From assembly GCA_041395865.1 (NCBI GenBank), contig JAWKZQ010000011.1:1-64000 (forward strand): 64,000 nucleotides of DNA, written 5' to 3'. The notes beneath the pieces were generated by a model that was given only the letters and a program-made list of their open reading frames with translations, made no database searches and was not told where the DNA came from. This document shows, in pieces, positions 37,116 through 46,368 of this stretch. Origin of the DNA: IMCC2047 sp041395865 (GTDB taxonomy: Bacteria > Pseudomonadota > Gammaproteobacteria > Pseudomonadales > IMCC2047). The translations under genes were made by a program, and so were the position numbers. The number at the start of each line of letters is the position of its first letter. Positions within the stretch are counted from its first letter, which is position 1.

Positions 37116-37778
37116 GTGAAGAAAATTGCACTTATCATGGCTTCACTGCTGGTAAGCAGCCCGCTGCTGGCCAAGACGGTTTATATTACGGATAGCTTTC
37201 AGGCGCCCATGCGCACCGGTCAAACCAATGCCTATCGGATTATTGCTTACCCAGCCAGCGGAACCGCCATGGAGGTTCTGGACGTCGACAAGGAAACCGG
37301 GTACACCAAGGTAAAAACCAGCAAAGGTACAGAGGGTTGGGTATTATCTCGCTACCTGGTTGATCAGCCGATCGCCAAACACCGCCTGGCCCAGGTGCAA
37401 AAACAACTGGCTACCTTAAAAGAGCAAAATACCGAGCTGCTCAGCGGCCGTTCCAATGCCGAGCAAAATGCCTCGGAGCTGAGCCGCCAGAACCAGGCCC
37501 TGCAAAACACCAACAGCAAGCTGGAAAAGGAATTGAGCTACGTCAAAGAGGTTTCCGGAAATGCGATCAGCATTAACCAGCGGAACCAGCAGTTGATTGA
37601 GGAAAACCAGCAACTCAAAAATAAAATCGACCTTCTGAGTTCCGACAATGAACGTCTCAAGGACGATGCTAACAACCAGTTCTTTATGCTGGGTGCCGGC
37701 GCCATTCTGTTAGGGCTGGTACTGGGGTTGGTACTTCCTTCCCTGAAACCCAAACGTAAGGATACCGGCTGGGTGTAA
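37116..37778 (+). CDS. SH3-domain, single-helix membrane protein (YgiM/TIGR04211 type)
   Basis: This 220-residue protein has a signal peptide (ALIMASLLVSSPLLA) and a bacterial SH3 domain at about residues 22-95 (APMRTGQTNAYRIIAYPASG, GWVLSRYLVDQP). A long coiled coil from about residue 100 to 185 and a C-terminal hydrophobic helix complete it. The GTG start at 37116 has GAGGA about 8 bases upstream and yields a proper signal peptide. Upstream codons in the same frame overlap yciI and are not used. A clear terminator follows. Confidence 0.88.
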   Translation: MKKIALIMASLLVSSPLLAKTVYITDSFQAPMRTGQTNAYRIIAYPASGTAMEVLDVDKETGYTKVKTSKGTEGWVLSRYLVDQPIAKHRLAQVQKQLATLKEQNTELLSGRSNAEQNASELSRQNQALQNTNSKLEKELSYVKEVSGNAISINQRNQQLIEENQQLKNKIDLLSSDNERLKDDANNQFFMLGAGAILLGLVLGLVLPSLKPKRKDTGWV

Positions 37779-37793
37779 ACCTGCCGCCAAGCC

Positions 37794-37825
37794 ATAAAAA
37801 AAGCCGCATGATGCGGCTTTTTTTA
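37794..37825. terminator. Bidirectional terminator
   Basis: The arms AGCCGC and GCGGCT enclose ATGAT, with an A7 run before and a T7 run after. It serves the SH3 gene from the left and gloA from the right. Confidence 0.85.
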
Positions 37826-37851
37826 TGGGGTCATCAACGCCTTCACACCGT

Positions 37852-38259
37852 CTACCCCTGCAATCCCTTTGCAGCATGCCTGGCGCTGATCAATTCGATC
37901 GCGTAACCATCCGGGTCCTTTACAAAAGCAATCTCGGTGGTGCCGCCCTTAACGGGACCTGGCTCACGCGTTACCTGCCCGCCCTTTTCCCGAATACGCT
38001 CACAGGCCGAATAAACATCATCCACTTCAATGGCGATATGCCCAAAGGCGTTACCCAGGTCATAGTCGCTCTCACCCCAGTTATAGGTGAGTTCGAGCAC
38101 GGCTTCATCGGCTTCGTCACCGTAGCCGACAAAAGCCAGGGTATATTTATATTCCTCGTTATCGGATTGGCGCAACAGGCGCATACCCAGGACATTGGTA
38201 TAAAAATCGACGGATCGTTGCAGGTCGCCGACCCTTAGCATGGTGTGGAGAATTCTCAT
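37852..38259 (-). CDS. gloA: Lactoylglutathione lyase (glyoxalase I)
   Basis: The enzyme converts the hemithioacetal of methylglyoxal and glutathione to S-lactoylglutathione. The 135 residues contain the family start MRILHTMLRVGDLQRSVDFY (metal His5), then VLELTYNWGESDYDLGNAFGHIA (Glu and His ligands) and PDGYAIELIS (last Glu ligand). The length fits the Ni-dependent bacterial type. It is transcribed alone, downstream of argG on the same strand, with the argG terminator between. Confidence 0.95.
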   Translation of the reverse strand: MRILHTMLRVGDLQRSVDFYTNVLGMRLLRQSDNEEYKYTLAFVGYGDEADEAVLELTYNWGESDYDLGNAFGHIAIEVDDVYSACERIREKGGQVTREPGPVKGGTTEIAFVKDPDGYAIELISARHAAKGLQG

Positions 38260-38278
38260 AAATTTCGCCCCTAAAAAA

Positions 38279-38304
38279 ATGGGAAGCCGTTATGGGCTTC
38301 CCAT
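38279..38304 (-). terminator. Terminator after argG
   Basis: The 10-bp arms ATGGGAAGCC and GGCTTCCCAT are followed on the minus strand by a run of seven T. It lies 30 bp after the argG stop. Confidence 0.85.
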
Positions 38305-38333
38305 CATTCTAACTCACAAAACTAACAAACAGG

Positions 38334-39551
38334 TTACAGCAGATCACGGCCTTTGCTCGCGGCAATACGCAGACGCAATGCGTTGAGGCGGATAAAGCCT
38401 TCAGCATCTTTCTGGTTATAGGCGCCGGCATCGTCCTCAAAAGTAGCAATGCTTTCATCAAACAGGCTGTCCTTAGACTGACGTCCTACCACAATAACGT
38501 TACCCTTGTAGAGCTTAACGCGCACGTTACCGTTAACGTGAGTTTGCGTCTGGTCAATCAGGGCCTGCATGGCTTTACGCTCAGGCGACCACCAGTAACC
38601 GTTGTAAATGATTTCTGCATATTTAGGAATCAGGCTGTCCTTCAGGTGAGCCGCTTCACGATCCAGCGTAATGGATTCGATGGCACGGTGTGCCTTCAGC
38701 ATGATGGTGCCGCCCGGCGTTTCATAACAGCCGCGCGACTTCATGCCCACAAAACGGTTTTCTACGATATCGACACGGCCAATACCATTTTCGCCGCCCA
38801 CTTTGTTCAGGTAGGTCAGGACTTCAGCCGGTGACATGGCCTTGCCGTCAATCGCAACGATATCACCCTTCTCGTAGGTCAGTTCCAGGTAAGTTGGCGC
38901 TTCGGGCGCCTGCTCGGGCGACACACTCCACAGCCACATATCCTCTTCAGGCTCCGCCCAGGGATCCTCCAGGATGCCGCCTTCGTAGGAAATATGCAGC
39001 AGGTTGGCATCCATGGAATAAGGCGACTTGTTGCCCTGTTTTTTCTCAACCGGAATACCATGCTCGTCACAATAGGCCAGCAGGGTTTCGCGGGAAGTCA
39101 GGTCCCACTCGCGCCAGGGAGCAATCACCTTAACACCGGGCTTAAGCGCATAGGCGCCCAATTCGAAACGAACCTGGTCGTTACCTTTACCGGTAGCGCC
39201 GTGAGCGATAGCGTCAGCGCCTGTCTCATTAGCAATTTCAATCAGGCGTTTGGTAATGAGGGGACGCGCAATTGACGTGCCCAGCAGGTACTCGCCTTCG
39301 TAAATCGTGTTGGCTCGGAACATGGGGTAAACGAAATCACGCACAAACTCTTCGCGCAGATCGTCAATGTAGATTTCCTTGATGCCCAGCGCTTCGGCCT
39401 TGGCACGTGCCGGCTCAACCTCTTCACCCTGTCCCAGGTCAGCAGTAAATGTGACTACTTCACAGTTATAGGTTTCCTGAATCCATTTACAGATCACCGA
39501 AGTATCGAGACCGCCGGAATAGGCCAGCACTACTTTTTTGATATCAGACAT
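38334..39551 (-). CDS. argG: Argininosuccinate synthase
   Basis: The enzyme joins citrulline and aspartate with ATP in arginine synthesis. The 405 residues start KKVVLAYSGGLDTSVICKWI, where SGGLDTS is the pyrophosphate-binding loop. Also visible are HGATGKGNDQVRFELG and ESRGCYETPGG-like (MKSRGCYETPGGTIM) motifs. It starts a short transcript ended by the hairpin at 38279. With argD and argF nearby it forms a dispersed arginine block. Confidence 0.97.
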   Translation of the reverse strand: MSDIKKVVLAYSGGLDTSVICKWIQETYNCEVVTFTADLGQGEEVEPARAKAEALGIKEIYIDDLREEFVRDFVYPMFRANTIYEGEYLLGTSIARPLITKRLIEIANETGADAIAHGATGKGNDQVRFELGAYALKPGVKVIAPWREWDLTSRETLLAYCDEHGIPVEKKQGNKSPYSMDANLLHISYEGGILEDPWAEPEEDMWLWSVSPEQAPEAPTYLELTYEKGDIVAIDGKAMSPAEVLTYLNKVGGENGIGRVDIVENRFVGMKSRGCYETPGGTIMLKAHRAIESITLDREAAHLKDSLIPKYAEIIYNGYWWSPERKAMQALIDQTQTHVNGNVRVKLYKGNVIVVGRQSKDSLFDESIATFEDDAGAYNQKDAEGFIRLNALRLRIAASKGRDLL

Positions 39552-39666
39552 CGTCGCTCCGAAGAAATAGGCAAGTTCAAAATTTCAAGGTCGCATATTC
39601 TAAACGCGACGCGTCCAAAAGCCCAGCGTTAGCAGGCCCTTGAAGCGACAAAGTTTTTAACGTAAA

Positions 39667-39675
39667 GGGGGGGGG
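39667..39675 (+). repeat. Run of nine G residues between motY and argG
   Basis: This G9 run (C9 on the coding strand) lies 12 bp after the motY stop and 115 bp before the argG start. It is a potential slippage site without a gene around it. Confidence 0.6.
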
Positions 39676-39687
39676 AGAAGGCAGGGA

Positions 39688-40581
39688 TTAGTCACGATCC
39701 AAACGAATCGTGGTCCGGCGGTTACGGGAACGATCGTTCTCGGTGTCATTGCCGAAGGCCGGATACTTATCGCCATGATAACGGGTACGAATGCGGCTCG
39801 AACTGATGCCCTCCTTTTTGAAAAAGGCAGCGATGATATTGGCGCGTTCGCGGGACACCCTGAAATTCGTTTGCTTGTCGCCCGAGCTGTCGGTATGGCC
39901 ATCGATAACGATTCGACTAATGCGCTTGTCAGCCTTCACATAACGGGCGATCAGGCGTAAATATTCCTCCACCTCGTCCGTGATTTTGATTTTGCCTGGC
40001 GCGTAGAATACCGCCGAGCGGGCAATATCCTCGAAACTGACAGGCAACAGCTGGCTGACACAGTGCTGGTATTGATTATAAGCTTCCGGGAAATTCACCG
40101 TCGAGACCCCTACTTTCACCCGGGGATAGCCCGCGGCAATGTCCTCGGGCGCAGAAATGGTGGGCATCAATCCCTGGCTTAAACTGGCCAGCATTTGCTG
40201 GGCATAGGCTTTGGGCACCTGTAACGGGATAGGGTCATTGACAACAGGCACCTCGCCAATGGACTGAGGCTCAATCATCGGTTTCCAGACGGCCCCCTCG
40301 GCCATCAATTTGGCCTTTCCGGGCGCCAGGGTATTGTTTCTTGATTTGAGGTAAAACGTCAGCCCGATGCCAGCCCGGTTGCTGAAAATGCCATCGCCGA
40401 AACCCGGGACGGGCTGCCAGATACGGCACTCCAACGGCGAGCTCTGCACATGCCATTCGCTGTTTTCCAAACCGGCAGCATAGGTGACGGCATGTACCGA
40501 AGAGACAGGCAGGGCAAAACCCAGCAGACTCGCCGCTACGCGAATAACACGCCTAAATTTTATACCCGTCCGGTGTCTCAT
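39688..40581 (-). CDS. motY: Sodium-type flagellar motor protein MotY (OmpA-like)
   Basis: This 297-residue protein has a signal peptide ending VHA. An N-terminal beta domain specific to MotY follows (AAGLENSEWHVQSSPLECRIW, FGDGIFSNRAGIGLTFYL). A C-terminal OmpA-type peptidoglycan-binding domain has the line IVIDGHTDSSGDKQTNFRVS and ends NRRTTIRL. MotY forms the T-ring that holds stator units in polar flagella. It sits far from any flagellar gene here, between argG and pyrC as in Pseudomonas. Confidence 0.88.
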   Translation of the reverse strand: MRHRTGIKFRRVIRVAASLLGFALPVSSVHAVTYAAGLENSEWHVQSSPLECRIWQPVPGFGDGIFSNRAGIGLTFYLKSRNNTLAPGKAKLMAEGAVWKPMIEPQSIGEVPVVNDPIPLQVPKAYAQQMLASLSQGLMPTISAPEDIAAGYPRVKVGVSTVNFPEAYNQYQHCVSQLLPVSFEDIARSAVFYAPGKIKITDEVEEYLRLIARYVKADKRISRIVIDGHTDSSGDKQTNFRVSRERANIIAAFFKKEGISSSRIRTRYHGDKYPAFGNDTENDRSRNRRTTIRLDRD

Positions 40582-40783
40582 GATGAATTTGCGAATCAGC
40601 AGCTACTATCCTTTCCAATCGGTTAAGTAATCGACCAGCTGCTGAAAAACTTTACACAATTCGCAATGAAATTAGAGACAAGCGTTTGCAGCTTTCGCAA
40701 GCCAGCACTTTGCGGTAGGATGCGGGCTCCAAATGGAGCTGCTGTCGCAGCAATCACCAACCCTGCTGCTGAAACATTAGAAT

Positions 40784-41815
40784 ATGACGACATTAACCAT
40801 CACCCGCCCCGATGACTGGCACGTGCATGTACGTGACGGTGAGATGCTGGCCACCACCGTTCCCGATATTTCGCGCTATTTTGGCCGCGCCATTATCATG
40901 CCAAACCTGAAACCGCCCGTGTCCACCTGCGACGAGGCTCACGCCTATCGCGAACGCATCATGGCCCAGGTGCCTGAGGGGCGCCATTTCGACCCGCTCA
41001 TGGTACTTTACCTGACCGGCCAGACCTCCCCTGCGGAAATTGCCAAAGCGGCTCAAAGCCCCTACGTTAAGGCCGTCAAATTTTATCCGGCAGGCGCAAC
41101 GACCAATTCGGAATCGGGTGTATCAGAACTGGAAAATTCCTTCGATACGCTGGCGGCAATGGAAGAGCACGGTATCCCCTTTCTGGTGCATGGTGAAGTG
41201 ACCGATACCGCGATTGATATTTTTGATCGCGAAAAGGTGTTTATCGACCGCACCCTGGCACCGCTGGTTGAACGCTATCCCAATCTGAAAATTGTGATGG
41301 AGCACATTACAACGGCCGATGCAGCCCAGTTTGTAGCATCGGCACCTGCCAACATCGGCGCCACCATCACGGTCCAGCACCTGCTCTACAACCGTAATGA
41401 CATGCTGGTAGGCGGTATTCGCCCGCACCTCTATTGCCTGCCGATCCTGAAACGGGGCACCCATCAGGAAGCCCTGTTAAAAGCCGCGACAAGCGGCAAT
41501 CAAAAATTCTTCCTGGGCACCGACTCGGCCCCGCACCTGCGCCACACCAAGGAAACCAGTTGCGGCTGTGCAGGCTGTTATACGGGCTTTGCCGCCATTG
41601 AGCTCTATGCCCATATTTTTGAGAAAATGAACGCGCTGGACAAACTGGAGGGCTTCGCCAGCCACTTCGGCCCGGACTTTTACAACCTGCCGCGCAACAC
41701 GGATACCATCACCCTGCAGAAAAAGGACTGGCAAATCCCCGTAGAGATCCCCGCGGCCAATGAGGTCATCACACCCCTGATGGCTGGCGAAACGCTAGGC
41801 TGGCAAGTGGTATAA
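40784..41815 (+). CDS. pyrC: Dihydroorotase
   Basis: This zinc amidohydrolase cyclises carbamoyl aspartate in pyrimidine synthesis. The 343-residue type II form shows the metal pair DDWHVHVRDG (His13, His15). The lysine that is carbamylated lies in AVKFYPAG near residue 98, and further ligands are in FLVHGEV and MEHITT. The catalytic Asp lies in LGTDSAPH. The next gene, rnt, starts 3 bp after its stop, so they are co-transcribed. Confidence 0.97.
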   Translation: MTTLTITRPDDWHVHVRDGEMLATTVPDISRYFGRAIIMPNLKPPVSTCDEAHAYRERIMAQVPEGRHFDPLMVLYLTGQTSPAEIAKAAQSPYVKAVKFYPAGATTNSESGVSELENSFDTLAAMEEHGIPFLVHGEVTDTAIDIFDREKVFIDRTLAPLVERYPNLKIVMEHITTADAAQFVASAPANIGATITVQHLLYNRNDMLVGGIRPHLYCLPILKRGTHQEALLKAATSGNQKFFLGTDSAPHLRHTKETSCGCAGCYTGFAAIELYAHIFEKMNALDKLEGFASHFGPDFYNLPRNTDTITLQKKDWQIPVEIPAANEVITPLMAGETLGWQVV

Positions 41816-41818
41816 GGA

Positions 41819-42457
41819 ATGTCTGAGCAAAACGCCAAAACGCCATCGCTGATGGCAAAACGTTTTCGCGGTTACCTGCCAGTCGTTGTCGATGTTGAAA
41901 CCGGCGGCTTCAATGCCGCCACCGACGCACTGCTGGAAATTGCAGCCGTCCCGCTGCAAATGGATGAGCAGGGGCTACTCTACCCGGGTGAAACACTGGC
42001 TTTTCATGTCGAGCCTTTCAAAGGTGCGAATATCGAGGAAGCCGCCATTAAGTTCACCGGCATCGACCCTTTTCACCCCTTGCGGATTGCCAGCCCGGAA
42101 CCGGATGCAATCAACAGCATCTTCCGGGGTGTCCGAAAAGCGATCAAGGCCAACGGCTGCAAACGCGCCATCCTGGTGGGGCACAATGCCCATTTCGACC
42201 ACGGTTTTGTCAATGCAGCCGCCGAGCGCTGTGACATCAAGCGCAATCCATTCCACCCTTTCTCCAACTTTGACACGGTCAGCCTGTCCGGGCTGGCCCT
42301 GGGGCAAACGGTTCTGGCCCGCGCCTGTGAAGAAGCCGACATCGAATTCAGCAACGAAGAGGCTCATTCCGCCCGCTACGATACAGAAAAAACAGCCGAA
42401 CTCTTTTGCTATATCGTCAATCGCTGGCGAGAGCTTGGCGGTTGGCTGCAGGACTAA
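41819..42457 (+). CDS. rnt: Ribonuclease T
   Basis: This DEDD-family 3'-5' exonuclease trims tRNA and other stable RNA ends. The 212 residues contain the Exo I motif VVVDVETGGFNAATDALLEI (Asp and Glu). The Exo II line is LVGHNAHFDHGFVNAA and the Exo III line is HSARYDTEKTA. It is coupled to pyrC with a 3-bp gap. A bidirectional terminator follows. Confidence 0.96.
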   Translation: MSEQNAKTPSLMAKRFRGYLPVVVDVETGGFNAATDALLEIAAVPLQMDEQGLLYPGETLAFHVEPFKGANIEEAAIKFTGIDPFHPLRIASPEPDAINSIFRGVRKAIKANGCKRAILVGHNAHFDHGFVNAAAERCDIKRNPFHPFSNFDTVSLSGLALGQTVLARACEEADIEFSNEEAHSARYDTEKTAELFCYIVNRWRELGGWLQD

Positions 42458-42476
42458 TTGCCCGCCATACTGACAT

Positions 42477-42506
42477 AAAAAAACCCGGCCAAGGCCGGGT
42501 TTTTTG
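42477..42506. terminator. Bidirectional terminator between rnt and the peroxiredoxin gene
   Basis: The arms ACCCGGCC and GGCCGGGT enclose AA, with an A run before and a T run after. Confidence 0.88.
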
Positions 42507-42528
42507 TATACCGAAGCTGAATCCTGAC

Positions 42529-43134
42529 TTACAGGTTATCGGCATTCTCTGACAGGTAGGCCGCTACGCCATCTGGAGAAGCATCCATACCCTTGTCACC
42601 TTTGTTCCAGCCGGCAGGACAAACTTCGCCATGCTCTTCGTGGAATTGCAGCGCATCAACCATACGCAGCAGCTCATCAACGTTACGGCCCAGCGGCAGA
42701 TCGTTCACAACCTGGTGACGAACAACACCTTCTTTGTCGATCAGGAAAGTGCCACGGAAAGCAACGCCGGCTTCTGGATGCTCTACATCGTAAGCCTGAC
42801 AAATCTCATGCTTCATGTCAGCAACCAGTGTGTAGCCCACCTGGCCAATACCGCCGTTGTTAACCGGCGTGTTACGCCACGCATTGTGTGTAAAGTGAGA
42901 ATCGATGGATACACCAATCACTTCAACGCCACGATCAGTAAACTCCTTCAGGCGGTGATCGAAAGCGATCAGCTCAGAAGGACATACGAAGGTGAAGTCC
43001 AGCGGATAGAAGAAAACAACCGCATACTTGCCTTTGGTGCTGGAGGCAAAGTTGAACTCGTCAACAATTTCGCCGCTGCCAAGTACAGCAGAAGCAGTAA
43101 AATCCGGGGCAGGTCTGCCAACTAAAACACTCAT
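42529..43134 (-). CDS. 2-Cys peroxiredoxin (AhpC/Prx type)
   Basis: This thiol peroxidase reduces H2O2 and alkyl hydroperoxides. The 201 residues carry the peroxidatic Cys51 in FYPLDFTFVCPSE and the resolving Cys172 in GEVCPAGW. The C-terminal tail (GVAAYLSENADNL) includes a YL motif related to the YF region of typical 2-Cys Prx. The neighbour grxD belongs to the same redox block as in Pseudomonas. Confidence 0.95.
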   Translation of the reverse strand: MSVLVGRPAPDFTASAVLGSGEIVDEFNFASSTKGKYAVVFFYPLDFTFVCPSELIAFDHRLKEFTDRGVEVIGVSIDSHFTHNAWRNTPVNNGGIGQVGYTLVADMKHEICQAYDVEHPEAGVAFRGTFLIDKEGVVRHQVVNDLPLGRNVDELLRMVDALQFHEEHGEVCPAGWNKGDKGMDASPDGVAAYLSENADNL

Positions 43135-43224
43135 GATAAATCTCCGTAAAATTTGATCCAGATCAAAAAATCGAGGCTTATTGTATTACATGGCATACAG
43201 GCGTCAAACGCTTTTCACAAACAA

Positions 43225-43251
43225 AAAACCCGCATAAAGTATGCGGGTTTT
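43225..43251 (-). terminator. Terminator after grxD
   Basis: The 12-bp arms AAAACCCGCATA and TATGCGGGTTTT have a 3-base loop, and on the minus strand a T run follows. It lies between the grxD stop and the peroxiredoxin promoter region. Confidence 0.85.
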
Positions 43252-43288
43252 GAGTATTTTTACCACGTTTTGACGCTTCGCCCTGCGT

Positions 43289-43618
43289 TTATTCCGACTC
43301 AGGGCTGGCAACCGCGTCCTTGATCATGGTCTGCAGTTCGCCTTGCTCATAAAGCTCGGTGATGATATCGCAACCACCGACCAGGTCGCCATTAATATAG
43401 AGCTGGGGAAAAGTCGGCCAGTTGGAATAACTTGGCAGTGTTGCGCGAATCTCTGGATGCTCAAGAATATTCACATAAGCAAATCGCTCACCACAGGACA
43501 TAACCGCCTGGCTTGCACGTGCGGAAAAACCACACTGAGGCTGCTGCGGGGAGCCCTTCATGTAAAGAATAATGGTGTTGCCTTCAATTTGCTGTTTAAT
43601 GGTTTCAACTACATCCAT
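43289..43618 (-). CDS. grxD: Monothiol glutaredoxin Grx4
   Basis: This 109-residue CGFS-type glutaredoxin binds or carries a [2Fe-2S] cluster for delivery to target proteins. The motif CGFS lies at residues 29-32, followed by the WPTFPQLY and GGCDIITEL lines of the glutathione site. The usual sequence before the motif is P(Q)xPxCGFS; here it is SPQQPQCGFS. Confidence 0.96.
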   Translation of the reverse strand: MDVVETIKQQIEGNTIILYMKGSPQQPQCGFSARASQAVMSCGERFAYVNILEHPEIRATLPSYSNWPTFPQLYINGDLVGGCDIITELYEQGELQTMIKDAVASPESE

Positions 43619-44024
43619 AGGTCACCTCAAGGATCATACCTGTTACAAATACGTAACTGACAAACTCCCTCACCGAGAGTATTTTGGGGGCGGATTCTAC
43701 AGCGTTCTGCCCCTATTTGATACCCCGGCGGCGGTACAATTTATGTCACGCTTATTACCCTATATTGGGTTTTACTGGCCGGAAGCAAGGCTAAGAAGCC
43801 AACGCCGATAATAAGTTCAAATCCTGCTAATTTTCGGAACCAACCCAAATAAAACGAATTTTATTCGCACAAAAGCCAATAAAATCCTTTACAGGCAAAC
43901 AGATACATTGTCATCACTGAATTATCTTTATATGATTGGCGGCTATTGGAGCTTTTTTTGGAAAGTACCGAAAAATTTGGGGCAGCGCTTGCTGCCTTTT
44001 TGCGTTTTAAAGGATTACAGAAAC
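43619..44024. other. 406-bp gene-free region between grxD and argD
   Basis: It holds divergent promoter space. A 13-bp palindrome CGAATTTTATTCG at 43855-43867 resembles half of an ArgR box (TGAAT...ATTCA) but has both outer bases changed. An open frame from 43908 runs into argD without a ribosome site. Confidence 0.4.
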
Positions 44025-45275
44025 ATGGCTAGCTCATCATTGATGACCACCTACAACCGCGCCGACACGGCCTTCGAAATGGGCCAGGGAGCCTGGTTGT
44101 ATGACACCAATGGCAATAAGTATCTCGACCTGCTGAGCGGCATCGCCGTATGCGGACTGGGTCACTGCCACCCGGCCGTCACCCATGCCATTCGCGACCA
44201 GGCCGGGCGCCTGCTTCATACCTCCAACCTGTTTGAGGTTCCGCTGCAAAGCGAGCTGGCTGCCAAACTGTGCAAAATTGCCGATATGGATAAAGCCTTT
44301 TTCTGTAATTCGGGAGCAGAAGCCAATGAAGCGGCCATTAAGCTGGCTCGTTTGTATGGCCATCAGCTGGGTATCGAAAACCCCACGATTATTGTTGCCG
44401 AAAGCGCCTTCCATGGCCGGACCCTGGCAACCTTAACCGCAACGGGTAATCGCAAGGCCCAGGCTGGTTTCGAACCGCTTGTCAGCGGTTTTGTTCGCGC
44501 CCCCTACGACGACATTGACGCGATAAAAACCATCGCCGCCAATACACCCAACGTAGTCGCCATACTGGTTGAGCCCATTCAGGGAGAAGGCGGTGTACAT
44601 GTACCTGCCGATGATTACCTGAACCAGCTGCGCAGCATCTGCGATGAACACAACTGGCTGCTCATGCTGGACGAAGTGCAAACCGGCAACGGCCGCACCG
44701 GTAAATATTTTGCCTACCAGCACAACGGTATCCTGCCCGATGTAGTCACTACAGCGAAAGGCCTGGCCAACGGTTTCCCGATTGGCGCCTGTCTGGCGCA
44801 GGGTAAAGCGGCCGAGGTTCTGCAGGCGGGCACACACGGCTCAACCTTTGGCGGCAACCCGCTGGCCTGTGCCGCCGCCCTGGCAACCATTGATACATTG
44901 CAGCACGATAAGCTGATTGAGCGCGCCGCAGAACTCGGTGAAAAATTCCTGGCCGGCCTGCGCGAAAACCTCAAGTTTGCCAACTATATCACCGATATCC
45001 GCGGCAAAGGTTTAATGATCGGCATTGAGCTCGACGCGCCCTGCTCCGAGCTGGCCATGCTGGCCAAGGCCAAGGGCCTGCTGATCAACGTGACCTCCGA
45101 ATCGGTTATTCGTTTGCTGCCGCCGCTGATCCTCAGCGACGAAGAGGTTGAACTGGCGATTGATGCCGTCAGCAAGTTAATCAAGGTTTATGCCGGCGAC
45201 GACCGTCAGGGTGAACGTCGCACTCAACCACGGCAAGGCAGCGATCGCCGCCAAACAAACGGCTCTCAAAGCTAG
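44025..45275 (+). CDS. argD: Acetylornithine/succinyldiaminopimelate aminotransferase
   Basis: This class III PLP aminotransferase makes N-acetylornithine from the semialdehyde. The 416 residues contain the FFCNSGAEANEAAIKLAR line, a PLP-binding Asp in LMLDEVQTGNGRTG and the PLP lysine in VVTTAKGLANGFPIGA. The ATG at 44025 has AAGGA 10 bases upstream. A longer frame from 43908 exists but is not aligned with the family. A basic, Gln-rich tail of about 25 residues extends the C-terminus. It is followed 12 bp later by argF. Confidence 0.95.
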   Translation: MASSSLMTTYNRADTAFEMGQGAWLYDTNGNKYLDLLSGIAVCGLGHCHPAVTHAIRDQAGRLLHTSNLFEVPLQSELAAKLCKIADMDKAFFCNSGAEANEAAIKLARLYGHQLGIENPTIIVAESAFHGRTLATLTATGNRKAQAGFEPLVSGFVRAPYDDIDAIKTIAANTPNVVAILVEPIQGEGGVHVPADDYLNQLRSICDEHNWLLMLDEVQTGNGRTGKYFAYQHNGILPDVVTTAKGLANGFPIGACLAQGKAAEVLQAGTHGSTFGGNPLACAAALATIDTLQHDKLIERAAELGEKFLAGLRENLKFANYITDIRGKGLMIGIELDAPCSELAMLAKAKGLLINVTSESVIRLLPPLILSDEEVELAIDAVSKLIKVYAGDDRQGERRTQPRQGSDRRQTNGSQS

Positions 45276-45287
45276 CCAGGCAATATT

Positions 45288-46205
45288 ATGAGTACTAAAC
45301 ACTTTTTAACGCTGTGTGATCTCAGCAGCGACGAATTTGAGCAGTTACTGCAACGCGCCATCGAGCTGAAAAAAATGCAATACGATGGCGTTATCTATGA
45401 GCCCTTGAAAAACCGGGTGATGGCGATGATTTTCGAAAAGTCGTCGACCCGCACCCGGATTTCCTTTGAAACCGGCATGACACAACTGGGCGGCTCAGCG
45501 CTGTTCCTGTCACCTCGCGACACCCAGCTGGGCCGTGGCGAGCCTGTGGAAGACAGCGCCCGCGTCATGTCGCGTATGGTCGATATCATCATGCTGCGGA
45601 CCTTTGAGCACAGCAAGCTGGAGCGTTTTGCGCAATATTCCAGGGTGCCTGTTATCAATGCACTGACCGATGACTTCCACCCCTGCCAACTGCTGGCCGA
45701 CATGCAAACCTATGTGGAGCACCGCGGCTCCATTCGCGGCAAAACCGTCACCTATATCGGCGACGGTAATAATATGTGCAACTCCTATATTAACGCGGCC
45801 TATTTACTGGGTTTCAAACTGCATATCGCCTGCCCGGAAGGCTTCGAACCGAAGCAGTCATTGCTGGAACAGCGTCGCGAGCACGTCAAGATTTTCCGCG
45901 ACCCAGCCGAAGCGACGCTAGGTTCCCACTTGGTGGTAACCGATGTCTGGGCATCCATGGGGCAGGAAGACGAGCAGCAGGAGCGAGAAAAACAGTTTGC
46001 CGGCTTCCAGGTTACGCCCAAACTCATGGACATGGCGGCTCCCGACGCGCTCTTCATGCACTGCCTGCCCGCGCACCGCGGCGAGGAAATCAGCCACGAT
46101 ATGCTGGATGACCCCCGCTCCGTGGTCTGGGAAGAAGCCGAAAACCGCCTGCACGCACAAAAGGCGCTCATCGAGTTTCTCTGCAAAGACCTGATCACGG
46201 CATAA
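45288..46205 (+). CDS. argF: Ornithine carbamoyltransferase
   Basis: The enzyme makes citrulline from ornithine and carbamoyl phosphate. The 305 residues carry the carbamoyl-phosphate motif SSTRTR (residues 52-57), DDFHPCQLLAD, and the ornithine motif FMHCLPAHRG. It is co-transcribed with argD. Together with argG it completes the ornithine-to-argininosuccinate steps. Confidence 0.97.
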   Translation: MSTKHFLTLCDLSSDEFEQLLQRAIELKKMQYDGVIYEPLKNRVMAMIFEKSSTRTRISFETGMTQLGGSALFLSPRDTQLGRGEPVEDSARVMSRMVDIIMLRTFEHSKLERFAQYSRVPVINALTDDFHPCQLLADMQTYVEHRGSIRGKTVTYIGDGNNMCNSYINAAYLLGFKLHIACPEGFEPKQSLLEQRREHVKIFRDPAEATLGSHLVVTDVWASMGQEDEQQEREKQFAGFQVTPKLMDMAAPDALFMHCLPAHRGEEISHDMLDDPRSVVWEEAENRLHAQKALIEFLCKDLITA

Positions 46206-46368
46206 GCCACCGGTCACAAGCCTTTCACACCTTTCTGCCGGCCTGCTCAACCTTGAGACAGGCTGGCAAAATTTCGCGCAATTTCGCCAAAAGCGTCTAT
46301 CCTTATCTACATTATTTGGAAGTACCGATTAAAAGTACCGATTGATTGGATTTGGATGGAACAACAAC

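Noticed and set aside
43855..43867. ArgR box upstream of argD
   Set aside because: CGAATTTTATTCG is symmetrical but differs from the usual TGAAT...ATTCA at both ends, and only one copy was seen. Too weak to call.
43908..44024. 39-codon N-terminal extension of argD
   Set aside because: It has no ribosome site and does not resemble the family. The ATG at 44025 has AAGGA in place.
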